Assembly (NCBI GenBank): GCA_028280305.1
Contig: JANQMC010000098.1
Span: 1-64,000 of the forward strand
DNA length: 64,000 nt
Source of the DNA: Pelagibius sp.
Lineage (GTDB): Bacteria; Pseudomonadota; Alphaproteobacteria; Kiloniellales; Kiloniellaceae
Reading direction: 5' to 3'
Below, one piece after another: positions 19,506 through 28,291 of this stretch (positions are counted from its first letter, which is position 1; every line of letters starts with the position of its first letter). The translations under genes were made by a program, and so were the position numbers. Under the pieces are notes generated by a model. That model was not told where the DNA came from. It saw only the letters and a list, made by a program, of their open reading frames with translations, and ran no database searches.

Positions 19506-20615
19506 ATGAGCCTCATCGAGAAGATCGACGTTACCCACCACCGGCTGCCGCTGGACCCGCCTTTCGTCGCCTCCTGGGATGGCCGCCCGCGGCGGCACTT
19601 CGACGTCACGGTGGTACGGGTCACCGACAGCGAAGGCCGGGTCGGCTTTGGTTCCGGCGACCTGATGCTGGGCCTTGAGGGACACGAGGATCTCTTCATC
19701 GACCAGGACCCCCGGCATCTGGAGCGTCACTATGAGGTGCTGTCCCATATCCAGTTTCACTACGGCCGCTGCTGGCCGCTGGATCTGGCGCTCTGGGACC
19801 TGACCGGCAAAATCATGGGGGAGCCGGTCTGGCGGCTGCTGGGCGGGCGTTCCGACAGGGTCCGCGCCTATGCCTCATCCGGTGTATTACGCGATCCCGG
19901 CGCTTTGGCGGAAACGGCCGAGCGTTTCGCCGGGGCGGGCTTCGCCGCCATGAAGATCCGCTTTCACCGCGGCGACTGGCGCGATGACATCCGGGCCCTG
20001 GAGGCGGTCCGGGAAAAGGTCGGCCAGCGGCTCGAACTGATGGTCGACTGCAACCAGGGCTGGCGCATGCCCTGGGATACCGAAGCGCCCTGGTCGCTGA
20101 AGGACGCGGTCACGGTGGCGCGGGAGTTGGAACGGCTGGGTATCTTCTGGATGGAGGAGCCGCTGCACCGGTCCGACCGTGATGGGATGAAGCGCCTGCG
20201 CGACCGGGTCGACGTGCGCATCGCCGGCGGCGAGATGACGCGCGAGCTTTATGAGTTCCGCGACCTCATTGCCGAAGGCTGCCTCGACGTAGTGCAGCCG
20301 GATTGCGCCCTGGTCGGCGGCATCACAGGCCTGCGCCGCATCGCTGTCATGGCCCGCGAGTTCGGTCTGATCTTCACCCCCCACACCTGGTCCAACGGTT
20401 TCGGTGTCGTGGCCAACACTCACCTCACCGCCGGCATCGGCGAAGCGCCCTTTATCGAGTTCCCCTACGATCCGCCGGAATGGAGTCTGGAGCGCCGCGA
20501 CTATCTGATGGATCAGCCTTTCGATCACGAAAACGGCTGGCTGGTGCTGGGCGAGGAACCCGGCCTTGGCGTTACGCTGGACGAAGACCGGCTGGCGGCA
20601 ACGCGCCTAAGCTAA
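19506..20615 (+). CDS. Mandelate racemase/muconate lactonizing (enolase superfamily) enzyme
   Basis: A 369-residue enzyme. It has a capping domain followed by a TIM barrel carrying metal ligands D181 (VDCNQGW), E217 or E218 (MEEPL) and E243 (AGGEMTR). The His-Asp dyad is D266 (VVQPDCALVGG) and H293 (FTPHTW). On the second strand the usual K-x-K is K150-I-R152, so the distal base is Arg. This arrangement is of the mandelate racemase subgroup, typically sugar-acid dehydratases or racemases acting by proton abstraction alpha to a carboxylate. The exact substrate is unknown. It follows the Fe-ADH gene and is convergent with an AraC regulator gene. Confidence 0.85.
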   Translation: MSLIEKIDVTHHRLPLDPPFVASWDGRPRRHFDVTVVRVTDSEGRVGFGSGDLMLGLEGHEDLFIDQDPRHLERHYEVLSHIQFHYGRCWPLDLALWDLTGKIMGEPVWRLLGGRSDRVRAYASSGVLRDPGALAETAERFAGAGFAAMKIRFHRGDWRDDIRALEAVREKVGQRLELMVDCNQGWRMPWDTEAPWSLKDAVTVARELERLGIFWMEEPLHRSDRDGMKRLRDRVDVRIAGGEMTRELYEFRDLIAEGCLDVVQPDCALVGGITGLRRIAVMAREFGLIFTPHTWSNGFGVVANTHLTAGIGEAPFIEFPYDPPEWSLERRDYLMDQPFDHENGWLVLGEEPGLGVTLDEDRLAATRLS

Positions 20616-21440
20616 GGCCCTGGCGAACTGCCCCGGCGTCACGCCGTAAACCCGCTTGAAATGACGATTGAGCGCCGACTGGTCGTAGAAGCCGACAGCC
20701 GCAGCGGTCTCGGCCAGCCCCTGGCCCTCCGTCAATAGACGGCGTGCCTGTTGGAGACGGATCTGGGTCAGGAACACATGGGGCGGCAGTCCCCTTTCCT
20801 TCTTGAAGCAGCGCACCAGATGAAAGGCGCTCATCTCTGCCAACTCGGCAAGCTGGGCCAAACTCACCGGCTCGGCAAAGTGTGCCTGAAGAAAATCGGC
20901 GACGCGGTCGATGCGGCTGCCTTCGCTGCCGACGCGCCGGTCCTTCGGCCGTGGGCTGCCGTGACGGCGATAGAGCCGGGACATCCCTGCAAGCAGCGTG
21001 GATTCACGCGCCAGAAGGGAGCCATCGCTTTGGGAAGCCGCATGCAGGTCGTGAAGCGTTGCGAAGAGCATCGGGTCGTGCAGCTTGTTGATCACAAAGG
21101 CCGAGCCGGCATCACTCGGCATCTCCAAGTCTTCGGCAACCCGGGTCAGCGCCTGCTGATCCAGATAGAAGGCGCGGTAGCGCCAGCGGCCGCTGCGCCC
21201 CATGCGCCCGGCATGGGGCTCCCCGGGATTGAAGACCAGCACCGAGCCTTCCTCCGCCTGGTCGGAGATGCCTCTGGAGTCGAAAACCGCGCCGCCCCGC
21301 TCCGTCACCGCGATCACCAGTTCGTCATGCACATGCGGTGCGAATTCATGACTGGTGAAGTCGGCGTGCATCAACAGCGTCCCCGGCAGGGCGGCGTCGC
21401 CCCAGAGTTGGCAACGATTATGTGGTATACCTCTTCCCAT
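20607..21440 (-). CDS. AraC-family transcriptional regulator
   Basis: A 277-residue regulator with an N-terminal cupin-like sensing domain (EFAPHVHDELVIAVTERGG, then VLVFNPGEPHAG). The C-terminal double helix-turn-helix is seen in PVSLAQLAELAEMSAFHLVR and ETAAAVGFYDQSALNRHFK. The domain order is AraC-type ligand-binding regulator. ATG 21440 (MGRGIPHNRC) is chosen; an in-frame TTG at 21464 would add 8 residues and neither has a good ribosome site. Its stop overlaps the enolase-family gene end (convergent), so it is a likely but unproven regulator of the Fe-ADH/enolase pair. Confidence 0.85.
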   Translation of the reverse strand: MGRGIPHNRCQLWGDAALPGTLLMHADFTSHEFAPHVHDELVIAVTERGGAVFDSRGISDQAEEGSVLVFNPGEPHAGRMGRSGRWRYRAFYLDQQALTRVAEDLEMPSDAGSAFVINKLHDPMLFATLHDLHAASQSDGSLLARESTLLAGMSRLYRRHGSPRPKDRRVGSEGSRIDRVADFLQAHFAEPVSLAQLAELAEMSAFHLVRCFKKERGLPPHVFLTQIRLQQARRLLTEGQGLAETAAAVGFYDQSALNRHFKRVYGVTPGQFARALA

Positions 21441-21510
21441 CGTGAGCAGTTTGACTCCAATCAAAAGTCAATGCCAATGCCAGTACCCTCACCAAGCCTG
21501 AAAGACAGCG

Positions 21511-21819
21511 ATGAAGGATCTTAGTGAAGTTCCGAACTACCTGCACTCGACATACAAAATGCTCCTGGCGGCCTTTCCAAATGGTCCATCCGAGGATGAT
21601 TACCTCGCTCTCCTCTCAATCCTGGCAGAACGAATGAGTCAGAAGGCATTAGGAGACGTAATTGAAGACCTCGGATACTGCGGAAAACGCTCTGGATACA
21701 ATGATGTTCTGACCGCTGTCTCCGACCAACATCGACCTTGCAGCGAGTCCATTGAAAAAGCGCGCAGACATCTACAGGCATATGGTTTTGATGCTTGGCT
21801 TGCAGAAAACACCGATTAA
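21511..21819 (+). CDS. Small protein of unknown function (possibly DUF3349-like)
   Basis: A 102-residue protein, helical throughout by composition, with the pattern YL..TY..LL..FPNGPSEDDYLALLSIL, then LGDVIEDLG, a Pro-containing turn (DQHRPCSESIEKARRHL) and a C-terminal AYGFDAWL. This layout loosely recalls the small DUF3349 family, but I rate that match as weak. The gene has visibly lower GC and more A/T-ending codons than its neighbours, suggesting recent acquisition. It is divergent from the AraC gene (70-base gap) and convergent with the SDR gene, overlapping its stop by 4 bases. Confidence 0.6.
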   Translation: MKDLSEVPNYLHSTYKMLLAAFPNGPSEDDYLALLSILAERMSQKALGDVIEDLGYCGKRSGYNDVLTAVSDQHRPCSESIEKARRHLQAYGFDAWLAENTD

Positions 21820-22574
21820 GAGGCAAGAAAGCCGCCGTCGATACAGAGGTTGTGGCCAAACACGAAGCCGGCCTCTTCCGATGCAAGCCAAAGCACCGCG
21901 GCGGCTACCTCCTCCGGCGTTCCCAAACGCCGGGCCGGCAGTGTGGCCGCCACGGCGGCCCGGTCGCCGACACCTGCGGCCAGCATCATGGGTGTTTCCA
22001 CCCGGCCCGGTGAGATGGCGTTGATGCGGATACCCTGCCCGGCATACTCCATTGCCGCCGAACGGGTGAGCGATAGCAGCGCCGCCTTTGAGGCGCAGTA
22101 GAGCGCCAGGCCGGTGTTGGGATTGCGCACCCCACTGACCGATCCGTTGTTCACGATGACTCCACCACCATCTGCCAGCATGACCCTGATTTCGGCCTGC
22201 ATAGCGAGAAAGACCGCCCGCAGATTGGTGTCGAAGACCCGGTCATAGGTTTCCAGCGATTGGTCAGCCAAAGGCGCCCGGCGCTCCTGAAACCCGGCAT
22301 TGTTGAAGGCGATGTCGAGGCCGCCTAGGCGCGCCGCGGCTTCCTCGACCAGTGCTTGATTCGCGCTGCTCTCGGTCACGTCCGCCGCGAAGAAGGAAAG
22401 ACTCCCCGGCAGGGCTTCGCCGGCGGCCACGACTTCCGACGCCTGCGCTTCGTTGCGCCCGGAAAAGACAACGGCTGCACCTGCCTCGGCGAAAGCCAGG
22501 GCCGTGGCCCGGCCGATGCCCGAGGTGCCGCCGGTTACCAGCACCCGCTTGCCCTGAAAGCGCCCCGGGATCAC
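21816..22574 (-). CDS. SDR family oxidoreductase
   Basis: A 252-residue classical SDR. It has the cofactor motif TGGTSGIG near residue 14, FNNAGF near 90, NNGSVSG at the catalytic Ser, and YCASKAA for Tyr-Lys. The end CIDGGFLAS is typical. The start codon is GTG at 22574; the nearby ATG upstream in another frame reads into a stop after six codons. It lies 13 bases downstream of the alanyl-tRNA editing gene on the same strand and may be co-transcribed with it. The substrate is unknown. Confidence 0.83.
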   Translation of the reverse strand: MIPGRFQGKRVLVTGGTSGIGRATALAFAEAGAAVVFSGRNEAQASEVVAAGEALPGSLSFFAADVTESSANQALVEEAAARLGGLDIAFNNAGFQERRAPLADQSLETYDRVFDTNLRAVFLAMQAEIRVMLADGGGVIVNNGSVSGVRNPNTGLALYCASKAALLSLTRSAAMEYAGQGIRINAISPGRVETPMMLAAGVGDRAAVAATLPARRLGTPEEVAAAVLWLASEEAGFVFGHNLCIDGGFLAS

Positions 22575-22587
22575 AGCCCACCGGCTT

Positions 22588-23307
22588 TCATAGCTCTTCC
22601 AGCCCGATCTTCACGCGCCTGTTGTGGCGGCCTTTGTTCTCGACCTTCAGGATCCGCAGATGCCGCGACTCTCCGGTCGAGGTTAAATGGGTACCGCCGC
22701 AGGCTTGGCGATCGAGCCCGGCGATCTCCACAATGCGCACCGAGCCGTCCGGCTGAGGCGGCGGCGTCACGGCCTTGGACCTGAGAGTGCCGCGCTCCCG
22801 CGCTGCTTCCGCCAGCGGCAAGGCAAAGGTCTTGATCGCCAAGTCCTGATCGATCACATCGTTCATCGCCGGCTCCATATCCCGCAGCCGTTGATTGTCG
22901 GCGCCAGGCAGATCGAGGTCGATGCGCGCCGTCCCGTCGCCGGAGATGTTGGCGCCGGTCACCAGCGCACCGTCGAAGGCCTGAAAGGCCAGCGCATTGA
23001 CGATGTGCAGGCCGGTGTGGAGTTGCTGCATCAGGAAGCGGAAGTCCGGATCGATCTGCGCCTCGACGGTGCCGCTCAATTCCAGCGGCTCAGCGAGGAG
23101 ATGCCAGAGCCTGCCGCCCTGCTGTTCCAGGCTGGTCACCTCCACCGCACCGCCCTGCCAGACAAACCGGCCCTGGTCCGGCGGCTGTCCGCCGCCACCG
23201 GGGTAAAAAGCCGAACGATCGAGCACCACCGCACCGGGACGGCTGTCGGTCACCCCCGCTTCGAAAGTCAGCAGGTCCGGGGCGTCATGACAAAGGTAAG
23301 CAGCCAT
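22588..23307 (-). CDS. Alanyl-tRNA editing protein (AlaX type)
   Basis: A 239-residue stand-alone homologue of the AlaRS editing domain, which hydrolyses mischarged Ser-tRNA(Ala) or Gly-tRNA(Ala). It carries the zinc motifs of the family: an HxxxH in QLHTGLHIVN near residue 100, and CGGTHL near residue 200. The N-terminal YPGGGGQPPDQG segment is also conserved. ATG 23307 has an AAGGA ribosome site just upstream and is preferred over an in-frame start 36 bases earlier. Its 5' flank is an intergenic region containing an inverted repeat pair. Confidence 0.88.
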   Translation of the reverse strand: MAAYLCHDAPDLLTFEAGVTDSRPGAVVLDRSAFYPGGGGQPPDQGRFVWQGGAVEVTSLEQQGGRLWHLLAEPLELSGTVEAQIDPDFRFLMQQLHTGLHIVNALAFQAFDGALVTGANISGDGTARIDLDLPGADNQRLRDMEPAMNDVIDQDLAIKTFALPLAEAARERGTLRSKAVTPPPQPDGSVRIVEIAGLDRQACGGTHLTSTGESRHLRILKVENKGRHNRRVKIGLEEL

Positions 23308-23428
23308 AGATCCTTCCAAGGCGTTGCCGGAAGAGACCAGCAAAACAGAAGGACCTCAGGCAGTATTGGCGAATCTTGCCGTGCTGCTCATAGCAAGAAA
23401 ACCGGTGCCGAGATGAGTGCCGGTGGCC

Positions 23429-23535
23429 CATGCTTCGAGACGGGCCTTTCGGCCCTCCTCAGCATGAGGTCGTGCCTTGGCAGCGAATATCGACCTCATC
23501 CTGAGGTGCGGAGCAAAGCGAAGCCGCGAAGGATG
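23429..23535. repeat. Inverted pair of about 41-bp REP-like intergenic repeats
   Basis: The left copy (23429-23469) begins CATGCTTCGAG and ends CCTCAGCATGAGG. The right copy (23494-23535) begins CCTCATCCTGAGG and ends GCGAAGGATG. The reverse complement of the right copy aligns to the left along its whole length with scattered mismatches, so the two can pair around a 24-base spacer. Similar ATGAGG...CTTCGAA-type elements are widespread between genes in many alphaproteobacterial genomes. It sits between the 3' end of fdhA and the 5' end of the editing gene, where it may act as a transcript end or mobile intergenic repeat. The surrounding 23308-23566 holds no gene that I can support. Confidence 0.8.
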
Positions 23536-23566
23536 TGCCGTGAGGTTCGACGGCACCGCTTGGCCC

Positions 23567-26350
23567 TTATTCCGCCGCGACGAAAGCCTCGATCTTCTCG
23601 ACCTTGGCGGCGCAGAACTTGAACTCCGGGATCTTGCCGAAGGGATCGAGCTGCGGATTCGTCAGCATGTTCGCCGCCGCCTCGTTGAAGCAGAAGGGGA
23701 TGAAGACCATCCCCTCGGGCACGTCGCGGTCGGCGCGCACCGTCAGGGCGATTTCGCCGCGCCGCGTGCCGACCTTCACCATGTCGCCGGCCTGCAGGCC
23801 CATTATGGAAAGCTGGCGCGGGTTGAGGCTGGCCACCGCCTCCGGCTCCAGGCTGTCGAGCACCGAAGCCCGGCGGGTCATGGCGCCGGTATGCCAGTGT
23901 TCCAGCATGCGGCCGGTGGTCAGCACCAGGGGATAGTCGTCGTCCGGCAACTCGTCCGGCGGCACCAGCCCGGCGGGCACGATCTTCGCCCGGCCGTCAC
24001 CGGTCGGGAAACCCTCGGCAAAGAGAATCTCGTTGCCCGGCACGTCAGGACCGTCGACCGGATAGGTCACCGCGTCCTCGCTGACCAGGCGATTCCAGGA
24101 GATGTTCTGCAGCGAGGGCATGACCTCCACCATTTCGGTGAAGACATCCTTGGGGTGGCTGTAGGACCAGTCGAGACCCAGGCGTGTCGCTAACTCCTGG
24201 ATCAACTCCCAGTCCTGGCGCGCCTCGCCCGGCGGTTCGGCGACGGGCCGCGCCAACTGAACCTCGCGGTTGGTATTGGTGAAGCTGCCCCATTTCTCGG
24301 CATGGGCCGAGGCCGGCAGGATGACATCGGCATGCCAGGCGGTCTCGGTCAGGAAGATATCCTGCACGACGAGGTGCTCCAGTTTCGCCAGGGCCTGACG
24401 CGCATGAGCCTGATCGGGATCGGACATGGCCGGGTTCTCACCCATGATGTACATGCCCCTGATCTGCCCGGCGATGACAGCGTCGACGATTTCGACAACC
24501 GTCAGGCCGCGTTTGGGGTCCAACTCGGTGCCCCAGAATTCCTCATAACCCTTGCGGACATCTTCGGCCTCGACCGACCTGTAATCCGGGAAGACCATGG
24601 GAATGAGCCCGGCGTCGGATGCGCCCTGCACGTTGTTCTGGCCGCGCAGGGGATGCAGGCCGGTGCCCGGCCGCCCGACCTGGCCGGTGATCATGGTCAA
24701 TGCGATCAGGCAGCGCGCGTTGTCGGTGCCGTGGACATGCTGGGAAATCCCCATGCCCCAGAAGATGATCGACCGCTCGGAGCGGGCATAGAGCCTTGCC
24801 ACATCGCGGATCGTAGCCGCATCAATGCCGCAAACCTCCTCCATCGCCTCTGGTGAAAACTCCTGCACCATGGTTTTCAGTTCTTCGAAACCGCTGGTGT
24901 GGGCCTGGATATATTGCTGGTCGGTCAGCCCTTCTTCGATGATTGTGTAGATCATCGCGTTCAGCAGCGCCACGTCACGGCCCGGCTTGAATTGCAGGTG
25001 CGCATAGGCATAGCGGTTCATCTGCTGGCCGCGCGGATCCATGACCACGATCTTGGCGCCGCGCTTGGCGGCGTTCTTCAGGAAGGTTGCCGCCACGGGA
25101 TGGTTCTGGGTCGGCCGCGCCCCGATGATGATCATGCAGTCACTGTCTTTGGCCGCAGTGAAAGGCGCGGTCACCGCGCCGGAGCCGATGCCCTCCATCA
25201 GTGCCGCCACCGAGGAGGCATGGCAGAGGCGCGTGCAGTGATCGACGTTGTTGGTATGGAAGGCGGTGCGGATCAGCTTCTGGAAGAGATAGGCTTCCTC
25301 GTTGGAGCCCTTGGCGGAACCGAACCCGGCCAGCCCGGCAGGGCCGTTTTCCTCATAAACCTTCTTCAGGCCCCCGGCCGCCTTATCGAGCGCCTCTTCC
25401 CAGGTCGCTTCGCGGAAGTGGGTCCAGGGATTGGTCGGATCGACCTGATCATCCCACTTCTTGGGTGCATCCTCGCGCCGGATCATCGGCTTGGTCAGAC
25501 GGTGCGGCGAGTAGATGTAGTCCCAGCCGAAGCGCCCCTTCACACAGAGCCGGTTCTGATTGGCCGGGCCGTTGCGTCCATCGATGTAGAGGATCTTGTC
25601 GTCCTTCACATGCACCTTGGTCTGGCAGCCGACGCCACAGTAGGGACAGAGCGTATCAACCGAGCGGTCTTCGAAGTGCACCCGGGTGCCGTTCTCGTCG
25701 AGCAGGCTGGCCTCCATCAGCGCACCGGTCGGACAGGCCTGGACGCATTCCCCGCAGGCAACGCAGGTCGACTCGCCCATGGGATCGTCGAAATCGAAAA
25801 TCACCTTGGAGCCATGCCCTCGGAAGGCCATGCCGATGACATCGTTCACCTGCACTTCGCGGCAGGCGCGGACACAGAGGTTGCAGTTGATGCAGGCGTC
25901 CAGGTTCACCGCCATGGCCGGATGGCTGACGTCCGGTGCCCAGGTCTCCCGCGCCGGAAAGCGGCTTTCGGTCACGCCGATGTCCGATGCCCAGTTCCAG
26001 AACTTGCTGTCCGGATCGTGGGAGGTCTCGCGCTTGGGCTGGTCGGCGACCAGAAGTTCGAAGACCAGGGCGCGGGCCTTTTCAGCCCGCTCGCTGGCCG
26101 AGGTTACCACCATGCCCTCACGCGGCTCACGGATGCAGGAGGCCGCCAACACCCGCTCGCCCTCAATCTCCACCATACAGGCGCGACAGTTGCCGTCGGC
26201 GCGGTAGCCCGGCTCCGGGCTGTAGCAGAGGTGCGGCAGCTTGGTGCCGGCTCGTTCGGCAGCCTGCCAAATGGTCTCCCCCGGGAAGGCCTCGACCTCG
26301 CGCCCGTCGAGGGTGAAGCAAATCGTCTGGCTCGCTTCCTGCAGGCTCAT
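23567..26350 (-). CDS. NAD-dependent formate dehydrogenase, alpha (molybdo/tungsto-pterin) subunit
   Basis: A 927-residue cytoplasmic enzyme oxidising formate to CO2. Domains in order: a plant-type [2Fe-2S] domain (C42, C55, C58, C72), two ferredoxin-type [4Fe-4S] sets (CINCNLCVRAC near 153 and CVACGECVQAC near 196), and the MGD-enzyme cluster (C235, C238, C242, C269). The bis-pterin catalytic body follows. The metal-binding residue is Cys376 in HCTRLCHASSV, where selenoenzymes have Sec. ATG 26350 is chosen; the longer frame runs back into the beta gene. It overlaps the beta gene by 4 bases. Subunit layout resembles FDH1/FdsA enzymes. No FdhD-type sulfurtransferase gene is in the window. Confidence 0.94.
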   Translation of the reverse strand: MSLQEASQTICFTLDGREVEAFPGETIWQAAERAGTKLPHLCYSPEPGYRADGNCRACMVEIEGERVLAASCIREPREGMVVTSASERAEKARALVFELLVADQPKRETSHDPDSKFWNWASDIGVTESRFPARETWAPDVSHPAMAVNLDACINCNLCVRACREVQVNDVIGMAFRGHGSKVIFDFDDPMGESTCVACGECVQACPTGALMEASLLDENGTRVHFEDRSVDTLCPYCGVGCQTKVHVKDDKILYIDGRNGPANQNRLCVKGRFGWDYIYSPHRLTKPMIRREDAPKKWDDQVDPTNPWTHFREATWEEALDKAAGGLKKVYEENGPAGLAGFGSAKGSNEEAYLFQKLIRTAFHTNNVDHCTRLCHASSVAALMEGIGSGAVTAPFTAAKDSDCMIIIGARPTQNHPVAATFLKNAAKRGAKIVVMDPRGQQMNRYAYAHLQFKPGRDVALLNAMIYTIIEEGLTDQQYIQAHTSGFEELKTMVQEFSPEAMEEVCGIDAATIRDVARLYARSERSIIFWGMGISQHVHGTDNARCLIALTMITGQVGRPGTGLHPLRGQNNVQGASDAGLIPMVFPDYRSVEAEDVRKGYEEFWGTELDPKRGLTVVEIVDAVIAGQIRGMYIMGENPAMSDPDQAHARQALAKLEHLVVQDIFLTETAWHADVILPASAHAEKWGSFTNTNREVQLARPVAEPPGEARQDWELIQELATRLGLDWSYSHPKDVFTEMVEVMPSLQNISWNRLVSEDAVTYPVDGPDVPGNEILFAEGFPTGDGRAKIVPAGLVPPDELPDDDYPLVLTTGRMLEHWHTGAMTRRASVLDSLEPEAVASLNPRQLSIMGLQAGDMVKVGTRRGEIALTVRADRDVPEGMVFIPFCFNEAAANMLTNPQLDPFGKIPEFKFCAAKVEKIEAFVAAE

Positions 26351-28050
26351 TTCAGCTCCTCCGGAAAATACTTGAGGACAGATGTCAAAGGATTGGGCGC
26401 GGCCTGACCCAGACCGCAGATGGAAGCATCGCGCATGACCTGGCAAAGCTCTTCCAACAGCGGCACGTCCCAGGACTTTTCGCCCATCAGTTTCACGGCT
26501 TTCTCCGTGCCGTTGCGGCAGGGCGTGCACTGGCCGCAGGACTCGTCCTCGAAGAACCGCATCAGGTTCAGGGCCGCCGCCTTCACGTCGTCCTTGTCCG
26601 AGAGGATCACCACGGCGTGGGAGCCGACGAAGCAGCCGAACTTGTCCAGGGCCCCGAACTCCAGGGGCTGGTCGCCCATGGCCGCGGGCAGGATACCGCC
26701 GGAAGCGCCGCCGGGCAGATAGGCATGGAAGCTGTGACCCTCGGCCATGCCATCGCAGAACTCGTCGATCAACTCCTGCACCGTGATGCCGGCCGGGGCC
26801 AGTTTTACGCCCGGCGACTTCACCCGCCCGGAAACAGAGTAGGAGCGCAGGCCCTTGCCGCCGTTGCGGCCCTCCGCCGCGAACCAGTCCGCACCCTTCT
26901 CGACGATGTCGCGTACCCAGTACATCGTCTCAACGTTCTGGTTCAGGGTCGGCTTGCCGAACAGTCCCACCTCGGCGATGTAGGGCGGGCGGTGCCGTGG
27001 CAGGCCGCGCTTGCCTTCGATGGATTCCAGCATCGCCGACTCTTCACCGCAGATGTAAGCGCCGGCGCCCCGCCGCAACTCGATCGGGCAGTGCTTCGTC
27101 AGGCCCGCCGCCTCCAGCCTGGTGATCTCACGGCGGAGGATTTCGAGCACCGCCGGATATTCGTCGCGCATATAGATATAGCAGCGCTCGCAGCCGACGG
27201 CCCAGGCGGCGACAAGGGTTCCTTCCAGGAAACGGTGCGGATCACTTTCCAGATAATGCCGGTCCTTGAAGGTACCGGGTTCGCCCTCATCGCCATTGAT
27301 GGTCATCAGCCGCGGGCCGGGGAAACTGCGCACGATCTCCCACTTCTTGCCAGTCGGGAAACCGGCCCCGCCGAGACCGCGCAGCCCTGAGTGGGACAAG
27401 GCCTCAACCAGGGACTCCGGGGTGCGCTCGCCGGCCAAGCAGGACCGCAGCAAGGCGTAGCCGCCCGCGGCGTCGTAGGCGTCGAAATCGCTGTACGCGG
27501 GAATCTCGGCATGATGGTCCTGGTCGACCGCCGCCGTCAGGTTCTCGACCGTCGCGTTGTCGACGTGACGGTGGCCGACCTCGGCCACCGGGGCGCAGTG
27601 GCAGCGGCCCATGCAAGGCGCGGGCACAACGCGAACCTGATCGCCGACGGCTTTGGGCAGGTCTTTCAGGAGATCCTGGGCGCCCATCATCTCGCAGGTA
27701 ATCGAGTCACAGACCCGGATCGGCAGCGGCGGCGGTGGCGCCTCGCCGTCCAGCACGATGTCGAAATGGGCGTAGAAGGAGGCGACCTCGAAAACAGCCG
27801 CCATCGGCAGGTTCATCTCTTCCGAGAGCGCGCGCAGATAACGCGCCGCCAGATGGCCATACGCGTCCTGGATCAGATGCAGATGCTCGATCAGCAGATC
27901 GGGGCGCCGCGGCCGGTCGCCGAGCAACGCCTGGACCTCCGACAAGGCCTCCAGGTCGAGCTGCCGGCCTTTGGGGGTCAGGGGAGCTTTGCGCCGGCCT
28001 GAACCTGGATGAATCTGCCGCTCAAATGGGCGCGGCGTTCCCTCTGGCAT
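26347..28050 (-). CDS. NAD-dependent formate dehydrogenase, beta subunit (fused NuoE-NuoF-like)
   Basis: A 567-residue fusion. Residues about 30-190 are NuoE/FdsG-like with a [2Fe-2S] set (CDSITC and CMGRC). The rest is NuoF/FdsB-like, with the FMN/NADH loop GLRGLGGAGFPTGKKW and the NGDEGEPGTFKDR segment. The GAGAYICGEESAM region follows, then the [4Fe-4S] ligands (SCGQCTPCRNG plus a late Cys). It passes electrons from the alpha subunit to NAD+. ATG 28050 has GGAG 9 bases upstream. The fused form is known from two-subunit formate dehydrogenases such as Methylobacterium FDH1. It lies 241 bases downstream of the SucD-like gene; that gap shows no gene and no copy of the GntR-type palindrome. Confidence 0.93.
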   Translation of the reverse strand: MPEGTPRPFERQIHPGSGRRKAPLTPKGRQLDLEALSEVQALLGDRPRRPDLLIEHLHLIQDAYGHLAARYLRALSEEMNLPMAAVFEVASFYAHFDIVLDGEAPPPPLPIRVCDSITCEMMGAQDLLKDLPKAVGDQVRVVPAPCMGRCHCAPVAEVGHRHVDNATVENLTAAVDQDHHAEIPAYSDFDAYDAAGGYALLRSCLAGERTPESLVEALSHSGLRGLGGAGFPTGKKWEIVRSFPGPRLMTINGDEGEPGTFKDRHYLESDPHRFLEGTLVAAWAVGCERCYIYMRDEYPAVLEILRREITRLEAAGLTKHCPIELRRGAGAYICGEESAMLESIEGKRGLPRHRPPYIAEVGLFGKPTLNQNVETMYWVRDIVEKGADWFAAEGRNGGKGLRSYSVSGRVKSPGVKLAPAGITVQELIDEFCDGMAEGHSFHAYLPGGASGGILPAAMGDQPLEFGALDKFGCFVGSHAVVILSDKDDVKAAALNLMRFFEDESCGQCTPCRNGTEKAVKLMGEKSWDVPLLEELCQVMRDASICGLGQAAPNPLTSVLKYFPEELK

Positions 28051-28291
28051 CGATCTCGTCTCCGATCCTACAGCAACACGTCGGGGACCGTTGAAACGGC
28101 CTCTTTTGTCCAGGGGCGACAATAGACCCTCAGGCCCGATTTACTAAGGAGATTTGTAGCCTTACCGGCACCCAAAACTTGGCTGTGACCGACGTTTTTG
28201 ACGACTTTGAGACAGAACCGCAGGTCGCAGAGGGCGCGCAGAGGCAGCAGGGATTCCAATGCCTTCGCCCAGGGCTCTGCCATTGCCCCCC

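Noticed and set aside
18129..19760. Minus-strand open frame of 543 codons opposite the Fe-ADH gene
   Set aside because: Shadow of a well-supported gene, with no recognisable domain.
25213..25249. Selenocysteine site in formate dehydrogenase
   Set aside because: The metal-binding position is an ordinary Cys codon (Cys376), not an in-frame TGA.
24899..26407. Plus-strand open frame of 502 codons opposite fdhA
   Set aside because: Fully antisense to conserved iron-sulfur and pterin domains of formate dehydrogenase.
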